DNA of 15,463 nt, taken from assembly GCA_029013165.1 (NCBI GenBank), contig JAQXMV010000067.1:1-15463 (forward strand), in the 5' to 3' direction. How positions within the stretch are numbered: the stretch's first letter is position 1; every line of letters starts with the position of its first letter. Below are positions 1 to 10,600 of this stretch, one piece after another. Made by a program: the position numbers and the translations under genes. Source of the stretch: Oscillospiraceae bacterium. GTDB taxonomy: Bacteria; Bacillota; Clostridia; Oscillospirales; Acutalibacteraceae. A model generated the notes under the pieces. The model ran no database searches. It saw nothing but the letters and a program-made list of their open reading frames with translations, and had not been told where the DNA came from.

Positions 1-3
1 ATC

Positions 4-357
4 ATGGCTCGTATTAAAGGCGCAATGATGACTCGTAAGAGAAGAAATAAAGTATTAAAGCTCGCAAAGGGCTACTATGGATCCAAGCACAGCCTCTTCA
101 AGACCGCAAAGCAGGCTGTCATGAAGTCCGGCAACTACGCATACATCGGCAGAAAGCAGAAGAAGAGAGATTTCCGCCGCCTCTGGATCACCAGAATCTC
201 AGCCGCCTGCAAGGCTAACGGCATGAATTACTCCACATTCATGAACGGACTGAAGAAGGCTGACATCACTCTCAACAGAAAGATGCTTTCCGAGATCGCC
301 ATTGCTGATCCCGCAGCATTCACAGCGCTTGTTGAAAAGGCAAAGGCTGCTCTTTAA
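4..357 (+). CDS. rplT: 50S ribosomal protein L20
   Basis: L20 binds 23S rRNA early in large-subunit assembly. The 117-residue product has the usual family length. It is very basic in its first half, opening with MARIKGAMMTRKRRNKVLKLAKGY and carrying the family block YIGRKQKKRDFRRLWITRI around residues 47-65. The C-terminal half (from about residue 66) is the globular rRNA-binding part. The ATG is three bases from the window edge, so its ribosome binding site and the L20 autoregulatory leader known for infC-rpmI-rplT operons cannot be seen. An intrinsic terminator follows within 10 nt of the stop, so this is probably the last gene of its operon. Nothing unusual in the protein. Identity is essentially certain from sequence. 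Confidence 0.98.
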   Translation: MARIKGAMMTRKRRNKVLKLAKGYYGSKHSLFKTAKQAVMKSGNYAYIGRKQKKRDFRRLWITRISAACKANGMNYSTFMNGLKKADITLNRKMLSEIAIADPAAFTALVEKAKAAL

Positions 358-365
358 TCGAATGT

Positions 366-405
366 ATACGTCCGAGATTTTTTCTCGGGCGTATTTGTGT
401 CTTTT
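366..405 (+). terminator. Intrinsic terminator after rplT
   Basis: A 12-bp stem pairs 366-377 with 383-394 (one G-U wobble, otherwise perfect) around a 5-T loop. It is followed by a T-rich tail (394-405, interrupted by G and C). It separates the ribosomal protein operon from the long downstream gene series. The T-rich loop and A-rich flank do not make it clearly bidirectional. Confidence 0.9.
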
Positions 406-445
406 CATCGTAAATTAAATTGCTTTTAAAATAGCTATGTATGAT
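403..445 (+). promoter_or_regulatory. Possible promoter region of the downstream operon
   Basis: The AT-rich gap after the rplT terminator must hold the promoter for the methyltransferase-dprA-topA series if that series is transcribed independently. Two -10-like hexamers are visible, TAAAAT at 427-432 and TATGAT at 440-445, each one base from TATAAT. Neither has a good -35 at 16-18 bp (TTCATC at 404-409 and TTGCTT at 420-425 are the closest). The region is suggestive, but the exact promoter cannot be fixed by eye. Confidence 0.3.
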
Positions 446-452
446 CATATCA

Positions 453-475
453 GCAGAGGTTTTCTGCGGAAAGGA
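453..475 (+). promoter_or_regulatory. Leader hairpin and ribosome binding site deciding the methyltransferase start
   Basis: AAGGA at 471-475 lies 6 nt before the ATG at 482, which selects that start over the ATG at 437, which has no ribosome binding site. Just upstream, GCAGA (453-457) and TCTGC (463-467) can pair as a short hairpin ending 3 nt before the AAGGA. The small stem could be chance. Confidence 0.5.
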
Positions 476-481
476 CGGAAG

Positions 482-1288
482 ATGAACAGGATCGACTCGC
501 CTGGCAATGAAAAGATCAAGCTCGCCGTCAAAATTGCCGGCGACGCCTCGCGGCGAAAAAAAGAAAAGCTCTTTTTCCTGGAAGGACTTCGGCTTTGCCG
601 TGACGCCGCCCTGACCGGCAGCCCGATTCACACGGCTTTTTTTACCGACAGTGCCCTGAGAAAAAACGGAGATGACATCGCTTTCATTGCCGAAAGGGCG
701 CAGAGAGCCTTCCTTGTTTCCGATGCCGTGGGGGAAAAGCTGGCCTGCACCGGTTCCTCACAGGGTATTTTCTGTCTGTGTGAGATCCCGGAAAGAAGCA
801 GGGAAGAAGCCCTTGATCCCACCGGTGCTTATATCGCTCTGGAAAATATTCAGGATCCTGCCAATCTCGGCGCCGTGTGCCGGACGGCTGAGGCTCTGGG
901 CATCAGCGGTGCCGTTGTTTGCGGTGGCTGTGATATTTACAGTCCCAAGGCACAGCGTGCGGCCATGGGATCTCTGCTTCGTCTGCCGATATTCACCACC
1001 GATGATCTCTGTGAAACGCTGTTATCCTGCCGCGAAAGAGGCATGAAGCTCTTTGCCGCAACGCCTGACAGCACAGCGGCAAAAATAACGGAAATCGACA
1101 TGAACGGCGGTGTGATCGCCGTGATAGGCAACGAGGGCAATGGCGTCAGTGAGGAGATTCTTTCTCTCTGCCGCCCCATGACGATCCCCATGCTCGGCCG
1201 GGCCGAGTCCCTCAACGCCTCCATGGCTGCCGCCATCACCATGTGGGAAATGATGCGCCCGGGAAGGCAAGATGATAATGGACAATAA
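482..1288 (+). CDS. SpoU/TrmH-family RNA 2'-O-methyltransferase
   Basis: Predicted SPOUT-class, SAM-dependent methyltransferase acting on the 2'-OH of a ribose in rRNA or tRNA; the target nucleotide cannot be told. With the ATG at 482 it has 268 residues. Residues 1 to about 105 form the RNA substrate-binding domain seen in RlmB/YsgA-type enzymes, including KEKLFFLEGLRLCRDA near 27-42. The knotted catalytic domain follows with all three family motifs: motif 1 at 122-140 (N128, R134), motif 2 VIGNEGNGVS at 214-223 (N217, E218) and motif 3 IPMLGRAESLNASMAAAI at 235-252 (S243, N245). An in-frame ATG at 437 would add 15 residues rich in Arg/Lys but lacks a ribosome binding site. The gene overlaps dprA by 17 nt. 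A related gene lies near rplT and pheS in other Bacillota, which fits this position. Confidence 0.94.
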   Translation: MNRIDSPGNEKIKLAVKIAGDASRRKKEKLFFLEGLRLCRDAALTGSPIHTAFFTDSALRKNGDDIAFIAERAQRAFLVSDAVGEKLACTGSSQGIFCLCEIPERSREEALDPTGAYIALENIQDPANLGAVCRTAEALGISGAVVCGGCDIYSPKAQRAAMGSLLRLPIFTTDDLCETLLSCRERGMKLFAATPDSTAAKITEIDMNGGVIAVIGNEGNGVSEEILSLCRPMTIPMLGRAESLNASMAAAITMWEMMRPGRQDDNGQ

Positions 1289-2501
1289 ACTTGATTGGCT
1301 TTGGCTGCAATATGTCTTAGGCTGCGGAAAAAAGATCAAGCCTCTGCTGGAGGTTTTCTCTTCGGCGCGAAGCGTATATGAGGCCGGTCCCGACACTTTT
1401 CGCGGCGCTGACGCCGCCGTAACTCTGTCGCAGACTGCCCTCACAAGAATGAAAAGCAAATCGCCCCGGGATTTTGCTGATATCGCGGCCTTTTGTGCTC
1501 GTTGCGGCATTCATATCCTCACACCCGAGGATCCGCGCTATCCGCGCAGACTGCTTTCCATCGAAGACTTCCCTGCAGTGCTGTTTTTGCGCGGTGATCC
1601 CGACTGCTTAAACAGCGGCAGTGCCTTTGCCGTTATCGGCAGCAGAACGCCCTGTCTTTACGGGGAGCAAGCGGCGACGGATATCACGGCGGATCTGGCG
1701 GCGTCAGGGTCACTGATTGTCAGCGGCGGCGCTCTCGGCATCGACAGCATTGCCCACAGGGCCGCCCTGGAGGCCGGGCAAAAGACGGTGCTGGTGATGG
1801 GTTGCGGTCACGGCAGTTCCTATCTGCAGGAAAATGCAGACCTGAGAAAAGAGGTTGCCGGTTGCGGCGCTCTTGTCACCGAATACTTACCGAAAACGCC
1901 TGTCACTGCAGGTGGTTTTCCGCAGCGCAACCGGATTATTTCCGGCTTGTCTGACGCTCTCGTTATCATCGAAGCGGCGGATCCCAGCGGTACTTTTTCC
2001 ACGGCGCGCCATGCCAAGGCGCAGAACCGGAATATCTATGTTCTGCCCGGCGACATCAAAAGCGGCAATTTTGCCGGCTCCAACAGGCTGATCCGCGAGG
2101 GTGCCAAGGCGATATTTTCAGCCACGGACATACTCACCGATTGCTTCGGCGGGAAAAAGGCCGGCTCTGCCGGCACCGGAAAAACCGGTGAGGCTTTTCC
2201 GGGCATTGACGTAAAATCCGAAAAGGGTAAAAAGAGAAGAAAAACCGATAAACCTGCCGAAAAGGAAGAAAATCAGCCCGAAGAGAAACCGGCAGCAAAA
2301 AATAGAGAAAAAAATATGCCGGAAGGTATTTCTAAAAACGCTCAGATAGTGTATAATATAATGTCCGAAGGTGTTGTTCATCTTGATGAGATTACGCGCT
2401 CCAGCGGTTTGCAGGTGCGATTTGTCTTGGCTGCTCTGACAGAACTGGAGCTTTTCGGAGTCGCCGAAGCCGACGGCCCGAACCGATATGTTTTAGTATA
2501 A
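1272..2501 (+). CDS. dprA: DNA processing protein DprA
   Basis: DprA (Smf) loads RecA onto incoming single-stranded DNA during natural transformation. It is also widespread in bacteria not known to be competent. The 409-residue protein has a helical N-terminal part (1 to about 110) and then the Rossmann-like DprA fold: VIGSRTP (121-127), SGGALGID (151-158), QRNRIISGLS (218-227), GTFSTARHA (240-248), VLPG (257-260) and AGSNRLIREGA (268-278). A Lys/Glu-rich low-complexity linker (about 292-353) leads to a C-terminal winged helix (about 355-409). The start is ATG at 1272 or the second ATG at 1278; the GGGAAGG at 1261-1267 serves either. The 5' end overlaps the upstream gene, suggesting translational coupling. 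The linker DNA carries hairpins and a -10-like element, listed separately. Presence of dprA alone does not show competence. Confidence 0.97.
   Translation: MIMDNKLDWLWLQYVLGCGKKIKPLLEVFSSARSVYEAGPDTFRGADAAVTLSQTALTRMKSKSPRDFADIAAFCARCGIHILTPEDPRYPRRLLSIEDFPAVLFLRGDPDCLNSGSAFAVIGSRTPCLYGEQAATDITADLAASGSLIVSGGALGIDSIAHRAALEAGQKTVLVMGCGHGSSYLQENADLRKEVAGCGALVTEYLPKTPVTAGGFPQRNRIISGLSDALVIIEAADPSGTFSTARHAKAQNRNIYVLPGDIKSGNFAGSNRLIREGAKAIFSATDILTDCFGGKKAGSAGTGKTGEAFPGIDVKSEKGKKRRKTDKPAEKEENQPEEKPAAKNREKNMPEGISKNAQIVYNIMSEGVVHLDEITRSSGLQVRFVLAALTELELFGVAEADGPNRYVLV
2161..2190 (+). other. Two back-to-back hairpins in the dprA linker
   Basis: CCGGC-TCT-GCCGG (2161-2173, perfect 5-bp stem, 3-nt loop) is followed without a gap by CACCGG-AAAAA-CCGGTG (2174-2190, perfect 6-bp stem, 5-nt loop). 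Both fall in the codons that begin the low-complexity linker (about residues 297-307). They are followed by GGCTTTT, which is only weakly terminator-like. They could slow ribosomes between domains, attenuate transcription into topA, or be a by-product of GC-biased Gly/Ala/Thr codons. Confidence 0.4.
2329..2362 (+). promoter_or_regulatory. Possible internal promoter for topA (doubled -10)
   Basis: TATAATATAAT at 2352-2362 contains two overlapping perfect -10 hexamers (2352-2357 and 2357-2362) inside dprA, about 165 nt before topA. The best -35 at 17 bp is TTTCTA (2329-2334), only 3 of 6 matches. The AT-rich ATA codons here contrast with the ATC/ATT preferred around it. A weak or activated promoter is possible. 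Confidence 0.35.
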
Positions 2502-2525
2502 ATCCAAACGAAAAAGGTGAAATGA

Positions 2526-4625
<2,100 letters not shown>

Positions 4626-4644
4626 AAATGAGGAGAGCAGAAAA

Positions 4645-5946
4645 ATGAGCGAAAGGATCAAGGTGATCGGTGCCGGTCTTGCCGGCACAGAGGCCGCCTG
4701 GCAGCTGGCCGGGGCAGGATATGAGGTCGAGCTTTATGAGATGAAGCCGAAGAAGTTTTCACCGGCTCACCGTTCGCCTCTTTTTGCCGAGCTTGTCTGC
4801 TCCAATTCCCTCAAAGCCAAGCGACTGGAGTCGGCGGCTGGACTTCTGAAAGAGGAAATGCGCCGCTTAGGTTCTCTGTGCATTCCCTGCGCAGAAAAAT
4901 GCGCCGTGCCGGCAGGGGGAGCGCTTGCCGTTGACCGGGAGATTTTTTCCCGTCTTGTCACCGAAAAAATCAACGAGAACAAAAATATTACCGTCATAAA
5001 CGAGGAGGTAACGGCCATACCCGACGGCAATGTGATCGTGGCCGCCGGCCCCCTTGCCTCCGAAGCCCTCAGCGAGGACATCAGCCGCCTGTGCGGCGGC
5101 GGACTGCATTTCTTTGACGCCGCGGCGCCGATTGTTTCCCTGGAAAGCATCGACATGGACTGCGCTTTCACCGCTTCGCGCTATGACCGCGGCGGCGAGA
5201 GCGATTACATCAACTGCCCTATGAACCGTCAGGAGTATGAGGATTTTTGTGAGGCTCTTGTTCATGCCGAAAGCGCCGAGCTGCATGCCTTTGACCGGCG
5301 CAAAGAGGTCTATGAGGGCTGTATGCCCATCGAGGTCATGGCGTCGCGGGGAAAGGACACCATGCGCTTTGGGCCACTCAAGCCCGTTGGCCTTGTGGAT
5401 CCGCGGACGGGTCACCGCCCCTGGGCGGTGCTGCAGCTTCGCCGTGAAAATGCTTCGGGAACGATGTTTAATCTTGTGGGCTTTCAGACGAACCTGAAAT
5501 TCCCCGAACAGAAGAGAGTCTTTTCCATGATTCCGGCTCTGAAAAATGCCGAATTTGTGCGCTACGGCGTGATGCACAGAAATACTTTTATTGATTCCCC
5601 GAGGCTTCTCGACGGAGATTTCAGCTTCAGGGAAAGAAGCAATCTCTTTTTTGCCGGGCAGATCACCGGCGTCGAGGGATATATGGAATCGGCCGCCTCA
5701 GGCATGATGGCCGGTATCAATATGGCAAGGCGCCTTGCCGGAAAAGAAACCCTCGTTCTGCCGCCCACGACGATGATCGGTGCCCTGAGTCGCTATATCA
5801 GTGATGTCAGTGTGAAAAACTTTCAGCCCATGGGAGCCAATTTCGGCATTCTGCCGCCCATGGAGCCGAAGATCCGGGACAAGCAGCAGCGATATGCCGC
5901 CTTGTCACAGAGAGGTCTTAGGGATCTTCAAGAATTCATGAAGTGA
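4645..5946 (+). CDS. trmFO: Methylenetetrahydrofolate-tRNA (uracil-5-)-methyltransferase TrmFO
   Basis: TrmFO makes 5-methyluridine at position 54 of tRNA using 5,10-methylenetetrahydrofolate as carbon donor and FADH2 as reductant, in contrast to SAM-dependent TrmA. The 433-residue product begins with a dinucleotide-binding loop VIGAGLAG (7-14) and the Glu-ended strand of an FAD-binding Rossmann fold. C52 in AELVCSNSL and C226 in YEGCMPIEVMA correspond to the two cysteines (53 and 226) studied in the B. subtilis enzyme. The C-terminal FAD site GQITGVEGYMESAASG is intact. AGGAGAG at 4631-4637, 7 nt before the ATG, is an excellent ribosome binding site. topA-trmFO adjacency is common in Bacillota. 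The codV-clpQY-codY genes that follow it in B. subtilis are absent here. Confidence 0.98.
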   Translation: MSERIKVIGAGLAGTEAAWQLAGAGYEVELYEMKPKKFSPAHRSPLFAELVCSNSLKAKRLESAAGLLKEEMRRLGSLCIPCAEKCAVPAGGALAVDREIFSRLVTEKINENKNITVINEEVTAIPDGNVIVAAGPLASEALSEDISRLCGGGLHFFDAAAPIVSLESIDMDCAFTASRYDRGGESDYINCPMNRQEYEDFCEALVHAESAELHAFDRRKEVYEGCMPIEVMASRGKDTMRFGPLKPVGLVDPRTGHRPWAVLQLRRENASGTMFNLVGFQTNLKFPEQKRVFSMIPALKNAEFVRYGVMHRNTFIDSPRLLDGDFSFRERSNLFFAGQITGVEGYMESAASGMMAGINMARRLAGKETLVLPPTTMIGALSRYISDVSVKNFQPMGANFGILPPMEPKIRDKQQRYAALSQRGLRDLQEFMK

Positions 5947-5949
5947 GGT
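5945..5949 (+). promoter_or_regulatory. Ribosome binding site deciding the rnc start
   Basis: GAGGT overlaps the trmFO stop codon and sits 8 nt before the ATG at 5958. It favours that start over a GTG at 5943, which overlaps the trmFO stop as GTGA but has no ribosome binding site and would add five residues not typical of the family. Confidence 0.75.
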
Positions 5950-5957
5950 CAGAAAAA

Positions 5958-6638
5958 ATGATTTTAAGTGAATTTGAGAAAAAAATAGGCTATACTTTCA
6001 AAAACATAACTTACCTTGAAACGGCGCTCACCCATTCGTCCTATGCCAATGAGAAGCAGCTTTCAAGGGACTGCAACGAGAGACTGGAGTTTCTCGGTGA
6101 TTCGGTGCTCGGCGTCATCACTGCCGATTATTTCTATCATAACCTGAATCATCTGCCCGAGGGTGAAATGACGAAAAGAAGAGCCGCCTGTGCCTGTGAG
6201 AAGTCTCTTTACGGTTTTGCCAAGGAGATTGATTTGGGCCAATACATCATGCTGGGCAAGGGCGAAGAAAACACCGGCGGACGAAACCGCGCCTCGATTC
6301 TTGCCGACGCCTTTGAGGCGGTGATTGCCGCGATTTATCTGGACGGCGGTCTGGAAAAAGCGCGCACTTTTGTGCTGCGGTTTGTCAAGAAAACGGCCAA
6401 CCAGGAATCCACTTTCCGCGACTATAAAACGGAACTGCAGGAAATCATTCAGAAAAATCCCGACGAGCACCTGACCTATGTTCTGGTCAGTGAAAGCGGC
6501 CCGGATCATGACAAGCGCTTTGAAGTCGAGGGCAGACTCAACAGCAATATTATCGGCTGCGGTGTGGGCAGAAGCAAAAAGCTCGCCGAGCAGGCGGCGG
6601 CCAAGCAAGCGCTGGAGCTGATGGGGATCAAAAGTTGA
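5958..6638 (+). CDS. rnc: Ribonuclease III
   Basis: Double-strand-specific endoribonuclease that processes rRNA precursors and mRNAs, acting as a homodimer. From the ATG at 5958 it has 226 residues, close to the usual size. The catalytic domain holds the signature NERLEFLGDS at 40-49 (E41, E44, D48). It also holds E68 in PEGEM and D117/E120 in ADAFEA, at the same spacings as the E. coli residues E38, E41, D45, E65, D114 and E117. The double-stranded-RNA-binding domain occupies about 155-224 and ends with the GVGRSKKLAEQAAAKQAL helix at 202-219. The acpP-plsX genes often found upstream are not present. The 3' end overlaps the next start codon (TTGA). The rnc-smc-ftsY order is conserved in Bacillota. 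Confidence 0.98.
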   Translation: MILSEFEKKIGYTFKNITYLETALTHSSYANEKQLSRDCNERLEFLGDSVLGVITADYFYHNLNHLPEGEMTKRRAACACEKSLYGFAKEIDLGQYIMLGKGEENTGGRNRASILADAFEAVIAAIYLDGGLEKARTFVLRFVKKTANQESTFRDYKTELQEIIQKNPDEHLTYVLVSESGPDHDKRFEVEGRLNSNIIGCGVGRSKKLAEQAAAKQALELMGIKS

Positions 6639-7633
6639 AGCATGTCAATGTGGCGCTTTTCGTTCCCGATGAGGGCTGTCCCAACCGATGTAGCTTCTGC
6701 AATCAGAAGACCATTTCGGGCAAAACGAAAAAATTGACGGCGCAGGAAGTTTCCGCGGCGGTGAAAACGGCATTGGCTTCAGGTGCCGATTGTAATAAAG
6801 GTGAAATCGCATTTTTCGGTGGCAGCTTTACTGCAATCGACACAGACTATATGATCCGTCTGCTGGCCACGGCGAAAGCATATATCGACGACGGCTCTTT
6901 TGCCGGTATCCGGATATCCACACGGCCGGACTGTATTGACGAAGAGATCCTTGATCTTTTGAAATATTACGGCGTCACCGCCATCGAGCTTGGCTGTCAG
7001 AGTATGTCGGATCAGGTTCTTGCCCTCAACCGCCGGGGCCACTCCTCTGAGGATATCGTCAGAAGTGCAAAGCGGATCAAAGAGAGAGGCTTCGAGCTTG
7101 GTGTGCAGATGATGACGGGGCTTTACGGCGACGATGATGAAAGTGCTCTTGAAACGGCGCAAAGGCTGATCTCACTGGCGCCCGACACGGCGCGGATCTA
7201 TCCGACGGTTGTTCTCGAGGGCACCGAGCTGTGTGAGCTTTATCGCAGGGGTGTTTATTCTCCTCAGAGCCTGGAGGAGGCCGTTTCTCTCTGTGCACGG
7301 TTGCTGTTGATGTTCCATAGCAGCGCCATTCCTGTCATCAGGCTGGGACTTCATTCCGGCGGCAATGTGCAGGAGGGTTATGTGGCAGGTGCCTATCATC
7401 CGGCTTTCCGCGAGCTGTGCGAGGGGAAAATATACGGCGATCTGATATCCGAGGAGCTGAAAAGGCTGTCGGTTCCCCGGGGTGCCGTCACCGTGGCTGT
7501 GGGCAGCCGATATATTTCCATGGCAGTGGGACAGAAAAAGTCCAATCTGCTGCGCCTTGAAAAGGAAGGCTATTCATGTAAGATCATACAGGACGAAAAC
7601 CTGAAAAAATACGAAATCGAAGTGCGAGGATAA
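6635..7633 (+). CDS. Elp3-like radical SAM protein (no acetyltransferase domain)
   Basis: Predicted [4Fe-4S] enzyme that cleaves S-adenosylmethionine to a radical; the substrate is unknown. The 332 residues start with the cluster motif C15-x3-C19-x2-C22 (GCPNRCSFCNQ), followed by the SAM-binding GGSFTA (62-67). A TIM-barrel with RISTRPD (93-99), IELGCQSM (117-124) and GVQMMTGLYGD (156-166) follows, then an Elp3-type C-terminal segment with VIRLGLHSG (234-242). The GNAT domain of true Elp3 is missing, and the last 50 or so residues form a small extra domain. The start is a TTG at 6635 overlapping the rnc stop. GGGGA at 6623-6627 is 7 nt upstream, and no ATG occurs before the cluster motif. Such a gene between rnc and smc is familiar in Clostridia, so an RNA-related role is a reasonable guess but unproven. 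Confidence 0.88.
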   Translation: MKHVNVALFVPDEGCPNRCSFCNQKTISGKTKKLTAQEVSAAVKTALASGADCNKGEIAFFGGSFTAIDTDYMIRLLATAKAYIDDGSFAGIRISTRPDCIDEEILDLLKYYGVTAIELGCQSMSDQVLALNRRGHSSEDIVRSAKRIKERGFELGVQMMTGLYGDDDESALETAQRLISLAPDTARIYPTVVLEGTELCELYRRGVYSPQSLEEAVSLCARLLLMFHSSAIPVIRLGLHSGGNVQEGYVAGAYHPAFRELCEGKIYGDLISEELKRLSVPRGAVTVAVGSRYISMAVGQKKSNLLRLEKEGYSCKIIQDENLKKYEIEVRG

Positions 7634-7638
7634 AAAGA

Positions 7639-10600
7639 ATGATATTAACAGCACTGGAAATGCAGGGCTTCAAGTCCTTTCCGGAAAAAACCGTACTGAC
7701 CTTCGGCAAGGGTATTACCGCTGTCGTGGGTCCCAACGGCAGCGGAAAGAGCAATATATCCGATGCGGTGCGCTGGGTGCTCGGTGAGCAGTCCAGCAAG
7801 AGTCTGCGCGGCTCGAAGATGGAGGATGTCATTTTCGACGGAACGAAGATCCGGAAAGCCCACGGCTTTGCCCAGGTCACACTGCGTCTGGATAACACCG
7901 ACAGATCCATCAAGGGCTGCGACACCGACGAGGTGGCCGTCACCAGAAGATACTACCGTTCCGGCGAAAGCGAATATAAGATCAACGGCGCCTCGGTCAG
8001 GCTTCGGGATGTCCATGAGCTGTTTATGGATACGGGTCTCGGCAGAGACGGCTATTCCATGGTCAGTCAGGGCAAAATCGCGGACATGGTCAGCGGCAAA
8101 GGTAAGGAATGCCGTGAGATGTTTGAAGAGGCCGCCGGCATTTCCGCCTATCGGTATAAAAGATCCGATTCTCTCAAAAAGCTCAGTCAGGCGGAAGAAA
8201 ACCTCGTCAGACTCCGGGATATTCTCACGGAGCTCGAGAGCCGGATCGGTCCGCTGAAGCATCAGAGTGAAAAGGCGCAGAAATTTCTCGTCCTTGCCGA
8301 GGAGAAAAAAGAACTGGAAATCGGCTTGTGGCTTCACAGCATCGACCGTCTCAAGGAAAGTCTGCGCAGACAGGAGGACGGCATCGCCATTGCCCGCGGA
8401 CAGTATGAGGACGCAGAAAACGAGCTGGCGGATATCGGCGAGGAAATCGAAAAATGCGTCAGTGACACCCAGGATATCAACATGAAAATTGACGAGATCC
8501 GTCAGGGCATTTCGGCACTGGAGGAAAAGGCCTCCCTGGCCGGCAGTGAAGAGGCGGTGCTCAGAAGCAATATCGTTCACAATAATGAGACCATCGAGCG
8601 CATCGGCCGCGACCGAAACAGTGCCGAGAGCAGTCAGCAGCAGCTTCAGAAAGAGATCGACACCGAGGAAAAGCTGATCGCTCAGATCAGACAGATCCGT
8701 GACGAAAAAAACAGCGAGCTGGTGCGTGTGAGCGCAGAACTGGAAACGATGCTCAGTCGCGGCGGCAATATCGACAGGGAAACGGCCGATATTTCCCGGG
8801 ATATCAATATTCTGACGAAAAACCTTGCCGACGCGCGTGTGCAGCAGTCGACCGCCGTTTCCGCCATTGGCGAAATTGCCGGAAGAGTGGAGACTGTGGA
8901 TCAGCAGATTGCTCAGCGTGAACAGGCTCTGGCAGAGCTTGAGGCGGAAAAGAAGAAATCCCAAGACGCGATCGGGCTGTGTAGTGAGAAGCTCACTGAG
9001 ATCAGCAATACCGTCAAGGGTTATGAAAAAAAGCTCAGCTCCCTTGAAAGCAGAGCCGATGAGGCCAAAAAAGAGCTGGACGAAAAGACCTTCGAGGCAC
9101 AGCGTGCCGCCTCCAAGGCCAAGATGCTCACGGATCTTGAAAAGAACATGGAAGGTTACTCCGGTGCTGTGCGCAAGGTCATCTCGGCCAGTCAGCAGGG
9201 CAAGCTCCGCGGTATTCACGGAACGGTTTCGCAGCTCATCAGCGTGGAAAGCGAATACGCCGTGGCCATTGAGACGGCTCTCGGCAACGCCGTGCAAAAT
9301 ATCATCACCGACAGCCAAAAGGAAGCCAAGGCCGCTGTCGAGTATCTGAAAAACAACAATCTCGGCAGAGCGACCTTTCAGCCGATTGCATCGGTCAGAG
9401 GCAGAGACCTTGACGAGGAGGGTCTGGATGACTGCTTCGGCTATGTCGACACTGCCGTCAGCCTTGCTAAATGCGAGGAAAAATATAAAAATATCATTTC
9501 GTCTCTACTGGGTAAGGTGGTCGTCGCCACAGATCTCACCTGCGCCATAGAGATTGCCAAAAAATATGATCACCGTTTCAAGATCGTCACCCTGGACGGT
9601 CAGGTGGTCAATGCCGGCGGCTCCATTACCGGCGGCTCTCAGAGTCAGAGCGCAGGCATTCTGACCCGAAGCACGGAAATTGAACGCCTGACAAAAAAAG
9701 GCGAAACACTGAAAAAGGAAATCGACCAGCAGACAGAGACTTATCATCAGCTGGTGCAGGATCTCGAGCAGGTCGCTTCGGAACTGGCAGAGCAGAGACA
9801 GAAGCTCATCGCCGGTCAGGAGGAAAAGATCCGCCTGGAGGGTCAGCTCAACCTTGTGCTGGAGCAGTATTATTCCGCTGTTTCGCTCCTTGATGAGTTA
9901 AAGGATGAGAAAAACAGCGCCCACGAGCGAATCGAAGCCATGAAGCAGACGCTGGCTCAGGCAGAAAGTCAGGCACAGGAGCTTTCTCGACAGGTTGAGG
10001 AAAACGAGAAAAAGCTCACGGAGCTGGGACAGATGAAAGCGGAACTCGGCAAAAAGCGCGAAACCATGTCTGCGGAAATTTCCGCCCTGAAGCTGGATAT
10101 TCACGGTGCGGAAAAGGATCTTCAGGCCAGAAATCAGGCCCTCGGTCTGCTGAAAGCACGCCTTGTCAGCCACGAGGACCGGGACAGAGAGCTTGAAAAC
10201 GAGATCAGTGCTATTCAGCAAAAGAACAAAGAAATCGAAAAAGAGATAGAGCGTATTCATGAGCTTTCTGCTTCCATCGGCGAAAATAGCCGTCAGGCAA
10301 AGGAAGAAATCTCTCGTCTGCAGAAAGACAGAAGCGCCACCGAGGAGAAAAGTGCGGCGCTTCGTGCAAGAGAACGGGAAAAATCTGCCGAAAGGGAGAG
10401 AGTCAGCGGTGAGCTGGCGCGTCTCGAGGAACGCAAGCAGACCATGACCAAGGACTATGACGATACGCTGACCAAGCTCTATGACGAATATCAGCTGACC
10501 AAGCGCGAGGCGGAGGCCGTAGGCCAAAAGCCCGAGGATCCCAAGGCCTCCAACAGAAGACTCTCGGAGATCAAAGGCCAGATCCGTGCCTTGGGCTCCG

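Noticed and set aside
437..481. ATG at 437 as the methyltransferase start
   Set aside because: It has no ribosome binding site and adds residues before the normal N-terminus; the ATG at 482 has AAGGA at good spacing.
4867..5577. Minus-strand frame of 236 codons opposite trmFO
   Set aside because: trmFO is intact and fully convincing in the forward frame; the reverse product has no family features.
5974..5996. TTGAGA and TATACT at the start of rnc
   Set aside because: The spacer is only 11 bp, too short for a sigma-A promoter, and both elements are inside the coding region.
7645..9318. Long open frame on the minus strand (557 codons) opposite smc
   Set aside because: It is a mirror of the codon bias of smc. 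It has no ribosome binding site, no recognisable domain and a Leu/Phe/His-rich composition typical of antisense translation.
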